From the NCBI GenBank assembly GCA_913049615.1, contig CAJWZI010000004.1:1-18527 (forward strand): a stretch of 18,527 bases of DNA, written 5' to 3'. The stretch's first letter is position 1. Each line of letters starts with the position of its first letter. This DNA is from an uncultured Alphaproteobacteria bacterium (GTDB lineage: Bacteria; Pseudomonadota; Alphaproteobacteria; GCA-2731375). The translations under genes were made by a program, and so were the position numbers. This document shows positions 1-7,323 of this stretch, piece after piece. Under the pieces are notes generated by a model. It searched no databases. It saw only the letters and a list, made by a program, of their open reading frames with translations, and was not told the DNA's origin.

Positions 1-732
1 GAACAGGAATCGGATGCCACCATGATCCGCGCCCGCGCCTCCGCCGAAGCGCAGAAAATCTCTGCCGAGGGGATCGAAAAGGAGGCCGCCGCAGCGGGAC
101 GGGCTGAAGCGGAGGTCGAGGCTCTCCGCGTGGCCAACACCCAGCGTTTGCTTGAGGCTGAGGCCACGGGCATGGAAGCCAAGGCGGACGCCCTAAAGAA
201 ATACAACGAGGCCGCAACCTTCCTGGAACTGGCCAAACTATCAATCGAAGCCGATCGCGACATTCATATCGACCAAGCGAAAGCGATGGGTAACGCCTTG
301 GAAGGCGCTCAAATTCGCATGTACGGCGGTGGCGACGGCACCGTGGATACCATCCGTGGCCTGTTCACCCAGGGATTTGGCGTCGGCGAGGTTTTAGAAG
401 GTTTTGCCCAGTCCATGCCTGATGGGCTCCGCCAGAAGTTCAACGCCAATGGCCTGCGCGGTCTGTTTGGCCGCCCCTATGGCCAGGGCAGTCTGCGTGA
501 AACAGCGGAGCATTTAACGGCCTTGGTCGAAAGCACCCTCGGCACAAAGAAATCCAGGGACGTCAACTTCCCCGATGCCTTGGAAAAGCTGGTCGCGGCG
601 GCAGCCGATGACGACACCATGACCCAAACCCTGGATATGTTGCGGGAACTGAACAACCGAGGCGGATTTGATGAGGTTCCGTTCGAAAGTGTCTGGAATA
701 TTCTGCAGGCACTGGCCAAGGCCGCGGAATAA
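1..732 (+). CDS. Flotillin/SPFH-family protein, C-terminal part (5' truncated by window edge)
   Basis: The reading frame is open from base 1, so the ATG at 22 is probably internal and the N-terminal SPFH/band 7 domain lies outside the window. The first ~100 visible residues are an Ala/Glu/Lys-rich heptad-like coiled coil with repeated 'AEA' patterns, typical of flotillins and YqiK-like proteins. A stretch around 'AKAMGNALEGAQIRMYGG' follows, as in flotillin C-termini. The last ~100 residues are a less conserved tail. Flotillins are membrane-anchored scaffold proteins of ordered lipid domains; their link to the downstream transporter ATPase (21-bp gap, same strand) is positional only. Family assignment is fairly firm; the specific role is unknown. 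Confidence 0.8.
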   Translation, partial: EQESDATMIRARASAEAQKISAEGIEKEAAAAGRAEAEVEALRVANTQRLLEAEATGMEAKADALKKYNEAATFLELAKLSIEADRDIHIDQAKAMGNALEGAQIRMYGGGDGTVDTIRGLFTQGFGVGEVLEGFAQSMPDGLRQKFNANGLRGLFGRPYGQGSLRETAEHLTALVESTLGTKKSRDVNFPDALEKLVAAAADDDTMTQTLDMLRELNNRGGFDEVPFESVWNILQALAKAAE

Positions 733-753
733 GTCCCGAAGCCAGTTGCCGCC

Positions 754-1866
754 ATGGCCGATTTCGACGTCGTAATAGAGCATGTGGACAAGACCTTCCC
801 GGGCAACACCCGGGCAGTCATCGATTTCAATGCAGAGATCGAACATGGTGAATTCGTCTCTATGTTGGGGCCGTCGGGCTGCGGCAAGACCACCCTGTTG
901 CGCATGGTTGGCGGTCTGGAGGAAGTGACCGCTGGTCGTATCTTTATCTCGGGCCAGGATGTAACGGATCTACCCCCATCCCATCGGGACACCGCCATGA
1001 TGTTCCAAAGTTTCGCCCTTTTTCCTCATCGTACGGTTTTCCAGAACGTCGAATTTAGCCTGAAAATGCGCGGCATGGACCGAGACATGCGGGGCCGACG
1101 TGTATGGGGGATGCTGGAAACAGTCGGGCTGGAACAACTGGCCGACCGCCGGCCGTCCGACCTGTCCGGTGGACAGCAACAGCGCGTCGCCTTGGCCCGG
1201 GCCTTGATCAGCCAGCCGACTGTGTTGCTGCTGGACGAACCTCTCGGAGCCCTGGATTACAATCTGCGTCAGACCATGATGGTGGAATTGAAGAAAATTC
1301 AGCAGGAAACCGGCATCACCTTCATCATGGTCACGCATTCACAACAGGAAGCCATGTCCCTGGCGGACAAGGTTATCGTGATGTCCGATGCCGTGGTGCA
1401 GCAGATCGGAACCTCCCGGGAGATCCACGAAAATCCGCGAAATCGCTTCGTTGCCGATTTCATTGGCAACAACAACATCTTCAAGGGCGTAATCCGTTCG
1501 CGCAGCGGTTCGATGGTCTTTGTCGAGGCCGGTAGCCAGCTCTATTATATTCGGGTACCCGAACACATTCGCCAGGTGCCTGTCGGTCAGGAAGCGAATT
1601 TTTCCGTCCGCGCCGACCTAATGCACACCGGCGACAATCCAGAAATGGCCAACAAGGTAGAAGGTGCTTATGTGGCAACGGAGTTCCTGGGCACCTTGGA
1701 AACCGATGTATTTGAAGTCAGCCCTGGACACTTCGTCCATGTGGAACAGCATCGCCACCTCGCCAATAATACCTATCACGTTGGCGAGATGGAAACCCTA
1801 TGTTTCGCTGCCGATTCCGGCATGTTGCTGGAAGAAACCCGGCGGCCCGAAGACACGGCCAGTTAA
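754..1866 (+). CDS. ABC transporter ATP-binding protein (PotA-like, spermidine/putrescine-type family)
   Basis: This is the cytoplasmic ATPase of an ABC importer. Of 370 residues, the N-terminal nucleotide-binding domain shows Walker A GPSGCGKT (39-46), Q-loop Gln85, signature LSGGQQQ (137-143), Walker B LLLDEP (158-163), D-loop ALD and switch His195. The C-terminal ~110 residues fit a TOBE-type regulatory domain, as in PotA/FbpC-type ATPases. All catalytic residues are present, so it should be active. It lies 21 bp after the flotillin gene and 6 bp before the FAD oxidoreductase. No permease or binding protein follows on this strand; the likely partners are the PotB/PotC/PotD-like genes on the other strand at 3949-7145. 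Substrate is not readable; this family carries polyamines, amino acids, iron and opines. Confidence 0.93.
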   Translation: MADFDVVIEHVDKTFPGNTRAVIDFNAEIEHGEFVSMLGPSGCGKTTLLRMVGGLEEVTAGRIFISGQDVTDLPPSHRDTAMMFQSFALFPHRTVFQNVEFSLKMRGMDRDMRGRRVWGMLETVGLEQLADRRPSDLSGGQQQRVALARALISQPTVLLLDEPLGALDYNLRQTMMVELKKIQQETGITFIMVTHSQQEAMSLADKVIVMSDAVVQQIGTSREIHENPRNRFVADFIGNNNIFKGVIRSRSGSMVFVEAGSQLYYIRVPEHIRQVPVGQEANFSVRADLMHTGDNPEMANKVEGAYVATEFLGTLETDVFEVSPGHFVHVEQHRHLANNTYHVGEMETLCFAADSGMLLEETRRPEDTAS

Positions 1867-1872
1867 GCGATC

Positions 1873-3153
1873 ATGGATTGCACCGCCGACGTTGTTGTCA
1901 TTGGAGCAGGCATTGCCGGCACCGCCACCGCCTATTATCTGGCCAAGGGCGGATCCAAGGTAATCGTTTGTGAAAAGGGAGAGATTGCCGGCGAACAATC
2001 CAGCCGCAATTGGGGCTTCGTCCGGCAACAGGGCCGCGACCCTGTCGAGATCCCCCTAATGATGGAATCCAACAAAATCTGGAGTGGGTTGGAGCGGGAG
2101 TTGAACGCCGATTTAGAATGGCTTTCAGCCGGTAATGTGGTCACGTTCAGCAACGCTGAAGAGGGCGCCGGATGGGAAGACTGGCGGCAAACGGCGGCGG
2201 AGTTTGGCCTGGACGCCAAGATCCTGACGCGGGATGAGGTGGAGGCCGTGGTACCCGGCAATGCCTTCGATTGTTACGGCGCCATATTCACCGAAAGCGA
2301 CGGCCAGGCAGAACCCAGAAAGGCTACTGCGGCCCTGGCTCGCGCTGCGGAGGGGCGGGGCGCCGAATTCCATACAAATTGTGCGGTTTTCGAAGTGGAA
2401 ACCACGGCCGGCTCTGTCTCCGGCGTGGCAACAGAACGGGGTACAATCCGTGCGCCCGTTGTGGTCTGCGCCGCCGGTGCCTGGTCCGGCCGGATGCTAC
2501 GCAGCCTGGGACTAAAATTGCCGCAGATGTGGATCAAGGGCTCCGTCGCGCGGACGACGCCAGGGCCCCTTGTCTCCCACACCGCGACGTGGACAGGGGT
2601 CGCCTTCCGGCAGCGCCGGGATGGTACCTTTAACATTGCCCAACGCTCCGCTGATCATGACCTGACGTTGGAGAGCTTTTTGAATTTGCGGCCGTTCCTG
2701 GGCAGTTTTGCCAGCCATCGGCGTGACATCAAACTACATCTAAACCGCCTGGCCTTTGACCTTATGGGTGGCAGTTTCTCAAAGGCCGCATTGGCCAAGG
2801 AATTAACTCGCCACCGCATCCTTAATCCCGAACCCAACCACACGGTTCTGAACGACGCCTTGGCCAAATTGCACCGCCTGTTGCCACAGACGGCAAAGGT
2901 CAAAATCGATTTCAGCTGGGCCGGCTACATTGACATGGCTCCAGATATGCTGCCGACCCTGGACACACTCGATAGCCCCTCCGGTCTGGTTTTGGCAACA
3001 GGATTTTCCGGCCACGGTTTCGGTATGGGCCCCATCGTGGGCCGCTTAATCTCGGAACTGATTCTGAGGGGCGAGCCATCGCTGAATTTAGATGCCTTCC
3101 GCTTCGGCCGCTTTTCCGACGGCACGAAATTGACACCTCACAGCGTGGTTTGA
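1873..3153 (+). CDS. FAD-dependent oxidoreductase (DAO/DadA-like amino acid or amine dehydrogenase)
   Basis: A flavoenzyme of the D-amino acid/sarcosine/glycine oxidase (DAO) superfamily, 426 aa. The N-terminus carries the dinucleotide-binding motif VVVIGAGIAG (G11, G13, G16) followed by an acidic residue after 'VIVCEK'. The motif SSRNWGFVRQQ (about residues 43-53) typifies a DadA-like proteobacterial subgroup. The C-terminus has the family's FAD-contacting segment ATGFSGHGFGMGP. Expected reaction: oxidative deamination or demethylation of an amine or amino acid, with electrons passed to O2 or the quinone pool. The gene starts 6 bp after the ATPase stop and ends 3 bp before the next start, so it is in the same operon. 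In the proposed pathway it would oxidise an amino acid freed by the hydrolases; this is inference. Confidence 0.88.
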   Translation: MDCTADVVVIGAGIAGTATAYYLAKGGSKVIVCEKGEIAGEQSSRNWGFVRQQGRDPVEIPLMMESNKIWSGLERELNADLEWLSAGNVVTFSNAEEGAGWEDWRQTAAEFGLDAKILTRDEVEAVVPGNAFDCYGAIFTESDGQAEPRKATAALARAAEGRGAEFHTNCAVFEVETTAGSVSGVATERGTIRAPVVVCAAGAWSGRMLRSLGLKLPQMWIKGSVARTTPGPLVSHTATWTGVAFRQRRDGTFNIAQRSADHDLTLESFLNLRPFLGSFASHRRDIKLHLNRLAFDLMGGSFSKAALAKELTRHRILNPEPNHTVLNDALAKLHRLLPQTAKVKIDFSWAGYIDMAPDMLPTLDTLDSPSGLVLATGFSGHGFGMGPIVGRLISELILRGEPSLNLDAFRFGRFSDGTKLTPHSVV

Positions 3154-3156
3154 ATC

Positions 3157-4017
3157 ATGGATACAGTATTGATCACTGGTGCGGCAGGCGGCATCGGCTC
3201 TAGAATGCGCCAACTTTTGAAGGGTATTTACCCCCGTCTGATCCTGAGCGACCGTGTAACGCCGACGAATTTAACCAGCGACGAAGAATTCATTGCGGCT
3301 GACCTGACCGACAAGTCAGCGATAGAAAGCCTCCTGGAGGATGTGGACGGCGTCCTCCACCTGGGTGGCCAGGCCATGGAGGCCGAATGGGGCGTCATCC
3401 ATGGGGCTAACATCGTCGGTTGCTACAATCTGTTCGAGGCTGCGCGGATCAATGGCATTCGGCGAGTGGTCTTTGCCTCTTCGAACCATGCCATTGGATA
3501 TTATCCGCGCCACGCCCGCATTAGCGTCGATCACAAGGTCCGCCCTGACAGCCGCTATGGTGTCTCTAAGGCATTTGGAGAGGCTGTTGGCAGTTATTAT
3601 GCGGATAATTTCGGCCTGGGCGTCATGGTGATCCGTATTGGCAATGTTGACGACTATCCGGTCGACGAGCGGCGTCTATCCATTTGGATCAGCCCGCGCG
3701 ATCTGGTGCAATTGGTTCGTATCGGCCTGGAGCATCCCGATTTGCACTATGAAATTGTCTGGGGCACATCCGACAATGCACGCTCCTGGTGGGATAACGA
3801 ACCGGCCCGTCGCCTGGGTTATCGGCCACTGGACCGGGCCGAAGATCACCGCGACCACGCTTTAGCCAACGAAGCTAAACGAACACCGAACCCCATTGCA
3901 GACTACTACCAGGGCGGTGATATCTGTGCAGAAGAGTTTACGGGCAGACTACCGGGAACGGCGGTAGAGGATAGTGTAGATCCCCAGGAAGACGGAAATC
4001 ATGATCAACGAAAATAA
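3157..4017 (+). CDS. NAD-dependent epimerase/dehydratase family protein, uronate dehydrogenase-like
   Basis: An extended SDR enzyme of 286 aa with a Rossmann motif TGAAGGIG (7-14). The segments 'VLHLGGQA', 'NLFEAAR', 'VVFASSNHAIGYYPR' and 'YGVSKAFGEA' strongly resemble hexuronate (uronate) dehydrogenases, with Tyr134 and Lys138 as the catalytic pair and Ser108/109 nearby. Uronate dehydrogenase oxidises galacturonate or glucuronate to the aldarolactone with NAD+, but many homologues of unknown substrate sit in amine-catabolism operons. It follows the FAD enzyme by 3 bp. The last ~22 residues (after DICAEEF) are low in similarity and lie in the segment where the convergent permease gene overlaps by 69 bp; they look like an extension created by loss of an earlier stop. 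Confidence 0.85.
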   Translation: MDTVLITGAAGGIGSRMRQLLKGIYPRLILSDRVTPTNLTSDEEFIAADLTDKSAIESLLEDVDGVLHLGGQAMEAEWGVIHGANIVGCYNLFEAARINGIRRVVFASSNHAIGYYPRHARISVDHKVRPDSRYGVSKAFGEAVGSYYADNFGLGVMVIRIGNVDDYPVDERRLSIWISPRDLVQLVRIGLEHPDLHYEIVWGTSDNARSWWDNEPARRLGYRPLDRAEDHRDHALANEAKRTPNPIADYYQGGDICAEEFTGRLPGTAVEDSVDPQEDGNHDQRK

Positions 4018-4776
4018 TGTCGATGCCGTCCCCAGGGCGAAGAGGGTGGGCCTAATACGCTGGGTCATCGATGCGTTGATGTCCAGGGGTAGGGTATTCT
4101 CGGCACCCGAAAGCAGAGTTGTGCGGGCAAACTCATCATAGGACAAAGTGAAGCCGAACAGACCAGCGGCAACAACACCAGGTGTGATCAGGGGCAACGT
4201 CACCTCGCGGAACACCGTCCATTCGTCAGCACCCATATCGCGGGCCGCCTCCTCCAGTCCGGAGTCGAAACGGTTGAAAACCGCCATCATCACCAGATAA
4301 CCGAACGGCAGGGCCCAGACCACGTGCACCGCTAGGCCGGATGTGTACCAGGCTGGCGACAGGCCCAATTGCCGCATCAGGATCGCCATGCCCAAGCTAA
4401 GCAGGACGCCTGGTACCATCAGGCCGGTCAGGACGGTGTAGAACAGGACATTTGAAAACATGAACGATTTGCGAAACGCCATGGCCAACATGGTAGCGAA
4501 CAAGGCCGTGATAACCATGACCATGAGGGCCAAAATGATCGAGCGACCCATGGCGCCTTGCATGTCGCCCACCACGGATGGTTCCAGTAGTTTGTTCCAC
4601 CAATAGAGACTAAACCCACGCATTGGAAACGAGGTTCCACCGCGGCGCCCCTGAAAGGACAGGACAAACATGGCAAACATGGGGCCATAGATAAACAGCA
4701 GAAAGATCACGTAATAAATACTGAACCCAAATTTCACCCGCAATTTTCGCCAACGTTCCGGCGTCCGGCGCACCAC
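3949..4776 (-). CDS. ABC transporter permease (PotC-like)
   Basis: Inner-membrane permease of a spermidine/putrescine-type importer. About six hydrophobic segments are visible, with the ATPase-docking EAA loop EEAARDMGADEWTVFREV before the penultimate helices. A TTG start at 4800 is possible, but a GTG at 4776 immediately follows the upstream permease's stop and has a well-placed GGAG (4787-4784, 7-nt spacing), giving 275 aa; that start is preferred. The gene is therefore coupled to the PotB-like gene. Its 3' end overlaps the convergent uronate-dehydrogenase-like gene by 69 bp, leaving no space for a conventional terminator. The partner ATPase is probably the gene at 754-1866. Confidence 0.92.
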   Translation of the reverse strand: MVRRTPERWRKLRVKFGFSIYYVIFLLFIYGPMFAMFVLSFQGRRGGTSFPMRGFSLYWWNKLLEPSVVGDMQGAMGRSIILALMVMVITALFATMLAMAFRKSFMFSNVLFYTVLTGLMVPGVLLSLGMAILMRQLGLSPAWYTSGLAVHVVWALPFGYLVMMAVFNRFDSGLEEAARDMGADEWTVFREVTLPLITPGVVAAGLFGFTLSYDEFARTTLLSGAENTLPLDINASMTQRIRPTLFALGTASTLFSLIMISVFLGIYTILYRRSR

Positions 4777-4777
4777 C

Positions 4778-5758
4778 CTAAAGCTCCTTCCTAATATCAA
4801 TAATGCGCAGAATAACTATGATGCCGATAACCATGGACAACATCAGCATCAACGCGTTTACGGCAGCAAAAGGATAATTCGCGATGCCATAGTAGTTGAG
4901 AATAACGGTACCAGCGGTCGAAGTTTTGCCGCCGTAAACAACAACGGCGGTGGCGAATTCACCCATGATCATGACGAATATGAAAATCATCCCAATGGCG
5001 ACGCCCGGTAGGGACATTGGGCCAATGATTTCCCTAAAAATCTGAAACGGGGTAGCACCCATATCGATGGCGGCTTCCAGGAAGCTTTTATCAATCTTGG
5101 CCAATGAGAAGAAAATTGGCCCTATGCACAACACCACATAGATTTGTACCAAGGCCATGGTATAACCAAATTCCGAATAGAACAGAAAGCTGACCGGCTT
5201 ATCCACGATACCGAGGCCGGTCAGGGCCTGATTGATCAAGCCTCTCCGGCCCAACATGGGCAGCCAGGCTACTGCACGGATCAAATACGAGGTCCAGAAC
5301 GGCACCATGCACAGCAAAAACAAGGCCAGTTGCCATTTGAATGTCTGCACCTGCAAGGCGAGAAAATACGCGATGGGATAACCCACGATCAGACACAAGA
5401 TCATGGTCACAAGGGTGTAATAGACCGTTGAACCAAGGGTGCGGATAAAAACACTGGGAAATAAGAAACGATCTGAGTCAGCATCAAAAAAACCCTTGGT
5501 ATAAAAATACTCCCCATAGAAATCCAAGGAAAAGGCCGGGCGTAACCCTTGTGGGGAATTCTCCCAAAAGCTGAAAATAATGATGGAAACCAACGGAATA
5601 ACCAGAAACAAGATCAGCCAAATAGTTGCCGGCGTGATCAGCCAGGCCGTTGGAAACCCCTCCTCAGTACGGGAAATCTTGGCCTGAACCGACGCTTCCG
5701 CGTGCTGCGGCTGGCTGCCAATCAACCCGCCATGATGTATATCACCGACTTTGGACAT
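4778..5758 (-). CDS. ABC transporter permease (PotB-like)
   Basis: A 326-aa inner-membrane permease with a ~35-residue polar N-terminal tail, a first membrane segment at about 41-64, and further hydrophobic segments from ~108 onward. The EAA loop (LEAAIDMGATPFQIFREI, about 227-244) is intact and contacts the ATPase. PotB and PotC families form the heterodimeric channel. The ATG at 5758 has no clear Shine-Dalgarno sequence, so expression may depend on the upstream binding-protein transcript; a 106-bp gap with hairpins separates it from that gene. The last codons contain the ribosome binding site of the following permease. Confidence 0.92.
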   Translation of the reverse strand: MSKVGDIHHGGLIGSQPQHAEASVQAKISRTEEGFPTAWLITPATIWLILFLVIPLVSIIIFSFWENSPQGLRPAFSLDFYGEYFYTKGFFDADSDRFLFPSVFIRTLGSTVYYTLVTMILCLIVGYPIAYFLALQVQTFKWQLALFLLCMVPFWTSYLIRAVAWLPMLGRRGLINQALTGLGIVDKPVSFLFYSEFGYTMALVQIYVVLCIGPIFFSLAKIDKSFLEAAIDMGATPFQIFREIIGPMSLPGVAIGMIFIFVMIMGEFATAVVVYGGKTSTAGTVILNYYGIANYPFAAVNALMLMLSMVIGIIVILRIIDIRKEL

Positions 5759-5789
5759 AAGTGGTTGCGTCAGGCAATTCGCAGTCGAA

Positions 5790-5829
5790 AATAGGGGCCG
5801 TTACGGCATACGCTGCAACGACCCCTATT
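5790..5829 (-). terminator. Intercistronic hairpin, possible attenuating terminator or mRNA-stabilising stem
   Basis: Two 13-base arms, 5790-5802 and 5817-5829, pair over 12 of 13 positions (one C/A mismatch) with a 14-base loop. On the minus strand the stem ends in CCCCTATTTTCG, a short T-rich run. It sits between the binding-protein gene and the first permease gene, where such hairpins often set the high binding-protein to low permease ratio. The T run is short, so partial termination or 3'-end protection is more likely than full termination. Confidence 0.5.
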
Positions 5830-5840
5830 ATTTCACTTCG

Positions 5841-5856
5841 ATTCCCATTAGGGAAT
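5841..5856 (-). promoter_or_regulatory. Small perfect hairpin just downstream of the binding-protein stop
   Basis: ATTCCC and GGGAAT (5841-5846 and 5851-5856) form a perfect 6-bp stem with a 4-base loop, nine bases past the stop codon of the solute-binding protein gene. No T run follows. It would add to the larger hairpin at 5790-5829 as a 3'-end barrier to exonucleases. Short stems like this also occur by chance. Confidence 0.3.
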
Positions 5857-5864
5857 GGTTCTTA

Positions 5865-7145
5865 TTAAGCGCTCAGAAATTCCGTCCAACGTTTCACCAG
5901 ATAATCGTTCTCAGTCATGACAGAGTTCCACACTGCAATTTTTTTGAACCTTTGTTCATAAGAACCACCGTCACGCACATCTCCCTTAGCAATAAGTGGC
6001 GAGCCGAAGGGATCAGGTAGTTCACGAGCCGCCGGTTTACCTTCGTACCAGAAGTCCCATTCTTCCGCAGACAAACTTTTCTTGGTGTTCGCTGGGGTCG
6101 ACAAGTAATAACCCTGACGGGCGACAAATGCACCGGCCCAACCATCAAGCCACCAATTGAGATACTCATATGCCTGGTCCAGTTTCTTGCCGCTAGTCTT
6201 AGCCGAAATTGCTAGAGCACCGTGCCAGCCGCGCATTCCTTCCTTAGGCGAAGCATAGATGCAAGGCACCCCTTCGGCCTTCACAGCAGTCACCGCAGGT
6301 GACCACATGCTCTGCAGGACGACTTCACCACTAACCATCAGATTAACCGATTGGCCAAATGTCGACCAAAATGCGCGAAAATGTCCTTCTTTTTTCTTTG
6401 TGATTAGAAAATCAACCAGGAAGTCGATTTCCTTACGGGTCATGTTGCCCTTATCACCGAATTTCATTAAGCCTAGAGCTTCTACGCCCATAGCCGCATC
6501 CATGGCACCGATCTGGGGGATGTTGAGGAGCGCCACCTTGCCCTTGAAATCGGAGCTGAACAGCTCGGCCCAACTATCGATGGGACGGCCCGTATCATCC
6601 GGGTTGTAGCCGAGGGAATCAGCATTATGGATAGACGGCAGGGCGGAAATATAACGGGATGGCCCTTTAGCCCTTTCGCCGTTCTCATCCACCCACATCT
6701 GGCGGACCGGCGCATCACCTTGGCCAACCTGTGAGCCCGGGGTCAACTTGCCGGTTTTAGACAGATTAGAAACCTTATCCCAGTCCTTTATGCGTTTAGT
6801 ATCAATGGGCTGAAAGACCTTTGAGGGGATCATAAAATCGAACATGTCAAAGTAGCATTCAGAGACCTCGAACTGGTCATTCTGCTGCAGAGACTTAGCA
6901 AACAAAGCGCCGTAGTCAATTGCTTGGCCGCGGATCTTGAAGCCCACGTCCTTGGCGGCCTTGGATTGAATCTCGTTGATGATACTTACGCCCAGCCCGA
7001 TGGTCCGGATCGGATCAGCAGCCTGTACAATGTTGGGGAAGCCTGTGATCGTGCCCGCAGCTGCAACGCTGGCGGCGGTCCCCATGAATTTCCGGCGACT
7101 CAGATTTGCCGCTCTGCCCGCATTCTTATCTCTTTGCATGCTCAT
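5865..7145 (-). CDS. Tat-exported ABC transporter substrate-binding protein (PotD-like)
   Basis: A periplasmic binding protein of 426 aa that delivers the substrate to the PotB/PotC-like permeases downstream. The N-terminus has a twin-arginine motif SRRKFMG (16-22), a hydrophobic stretch (AASVAAAGTITGF), and a likely cleavage site after 'NIVQA' (about residue 42). Export in folded form through the Tat system is thus predicted. The body has the two-lobe pattern of group-1 extracellular solute-binding proteins, ending in FLSA. The ATG at 7145 is preceded by a strong GGGAGG 6-7 bases away. It is the first gene of its strand block, facing the divergent hydantoinase gene. Ligand identity cannot be read; assigning putrescine from family name alone would be unsafe. 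Confidence 0.92.
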   Translation of the reverse strand: MSMQRDKNAGRAANLSRRKFMGTAASVAAAGTITGFPNIVQAADPIRTIGLGVSIINEIQSKAAKDVGFKIRGQAIDYGALFAKSLQQNDQFEVSECYFDMFDFMIPSKVFQPIDTKRIKDWDKVSNLSKTGKLTPGSQVGQGDAPVRQMWVDENGERAKGPSRYISALPSIHNADSLGYNPDDTGRPIDSWAELFSSDFKGKVALLNIPQIGAMDAAMGVEALGLMKFGDKGNMTRKEIDFLVDFLITKKKEGHFRAFWSTFGQSVNLMVSGEVVLQSMWSPAVTAVKAEGVPCIYASPKEGMRGWHGALAISAKTSGKKLDQAYEYLNWWLDGWAGAFVARQGYYLSTPANTKKSLSAEEWDFWYEGKPAARELPDPFGSPLIAKGDVRDGGSYEQRFKKIAVWNSVMTENDYLVKRWTEFLSA

Positions 7146-7323
7146 TACTTACCTCCCATATTTGCAATTTCGTCTCGCCCCAATCTTCGCACGAAATCTG
7201 GGGTAAAATCCACGCCTGATCTGCCTAGCACTACACCAAATTGATGATACATTAGGTCTTCAAATCAACAAACGTAAAGTAGCTAATTTTTGTCACTACT
7301 CTTAGAGGTTGGAGAATAATGCA
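7146..7323. promoter_or_regulatory. Divergent promoter region between transporter and hydantoinase genes
   Basis: A 178-bp AT-richer intergenic region with genes reading away on both sides, so it must hold two promoters or lie within a longer leader. It contains a perfect 7-bp inverted repeat ATTTCGT/ACGAAAT (7167-7173 and 7191-7197), and an overlapping CCCCA/TGGGG pair (7178-7182 and 7199-7203). These could be an operator or part of the 5' leader of the binding-protein mRNA. No convincing -35/-10 pair was found on either strand. Confidence 0.5.

Noticed and set aside
477..998. Minus-strand frame of 173 codons across the flotillin and ATPase genes
   Set aside because: It lies antisense to two well-supported genes and its translation is Ser/Pro/Arg-rich with no family features, as expected for a shadow frame.
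3949..7145. Calling the importer a putrescine/spermidine system
   Set aside because: Family resemblance to Pot proteins does not fix the ligand; neighbouring enzymes point to other nitrogen compounds.
7309..7323. TTG 7309 as the hydantoinase start
   Set aside because: The purine run AGAGG touches the TTG with no spacing, while GTG 7324 has a GGAG nine bases upstream and gives the usual N-terminus.
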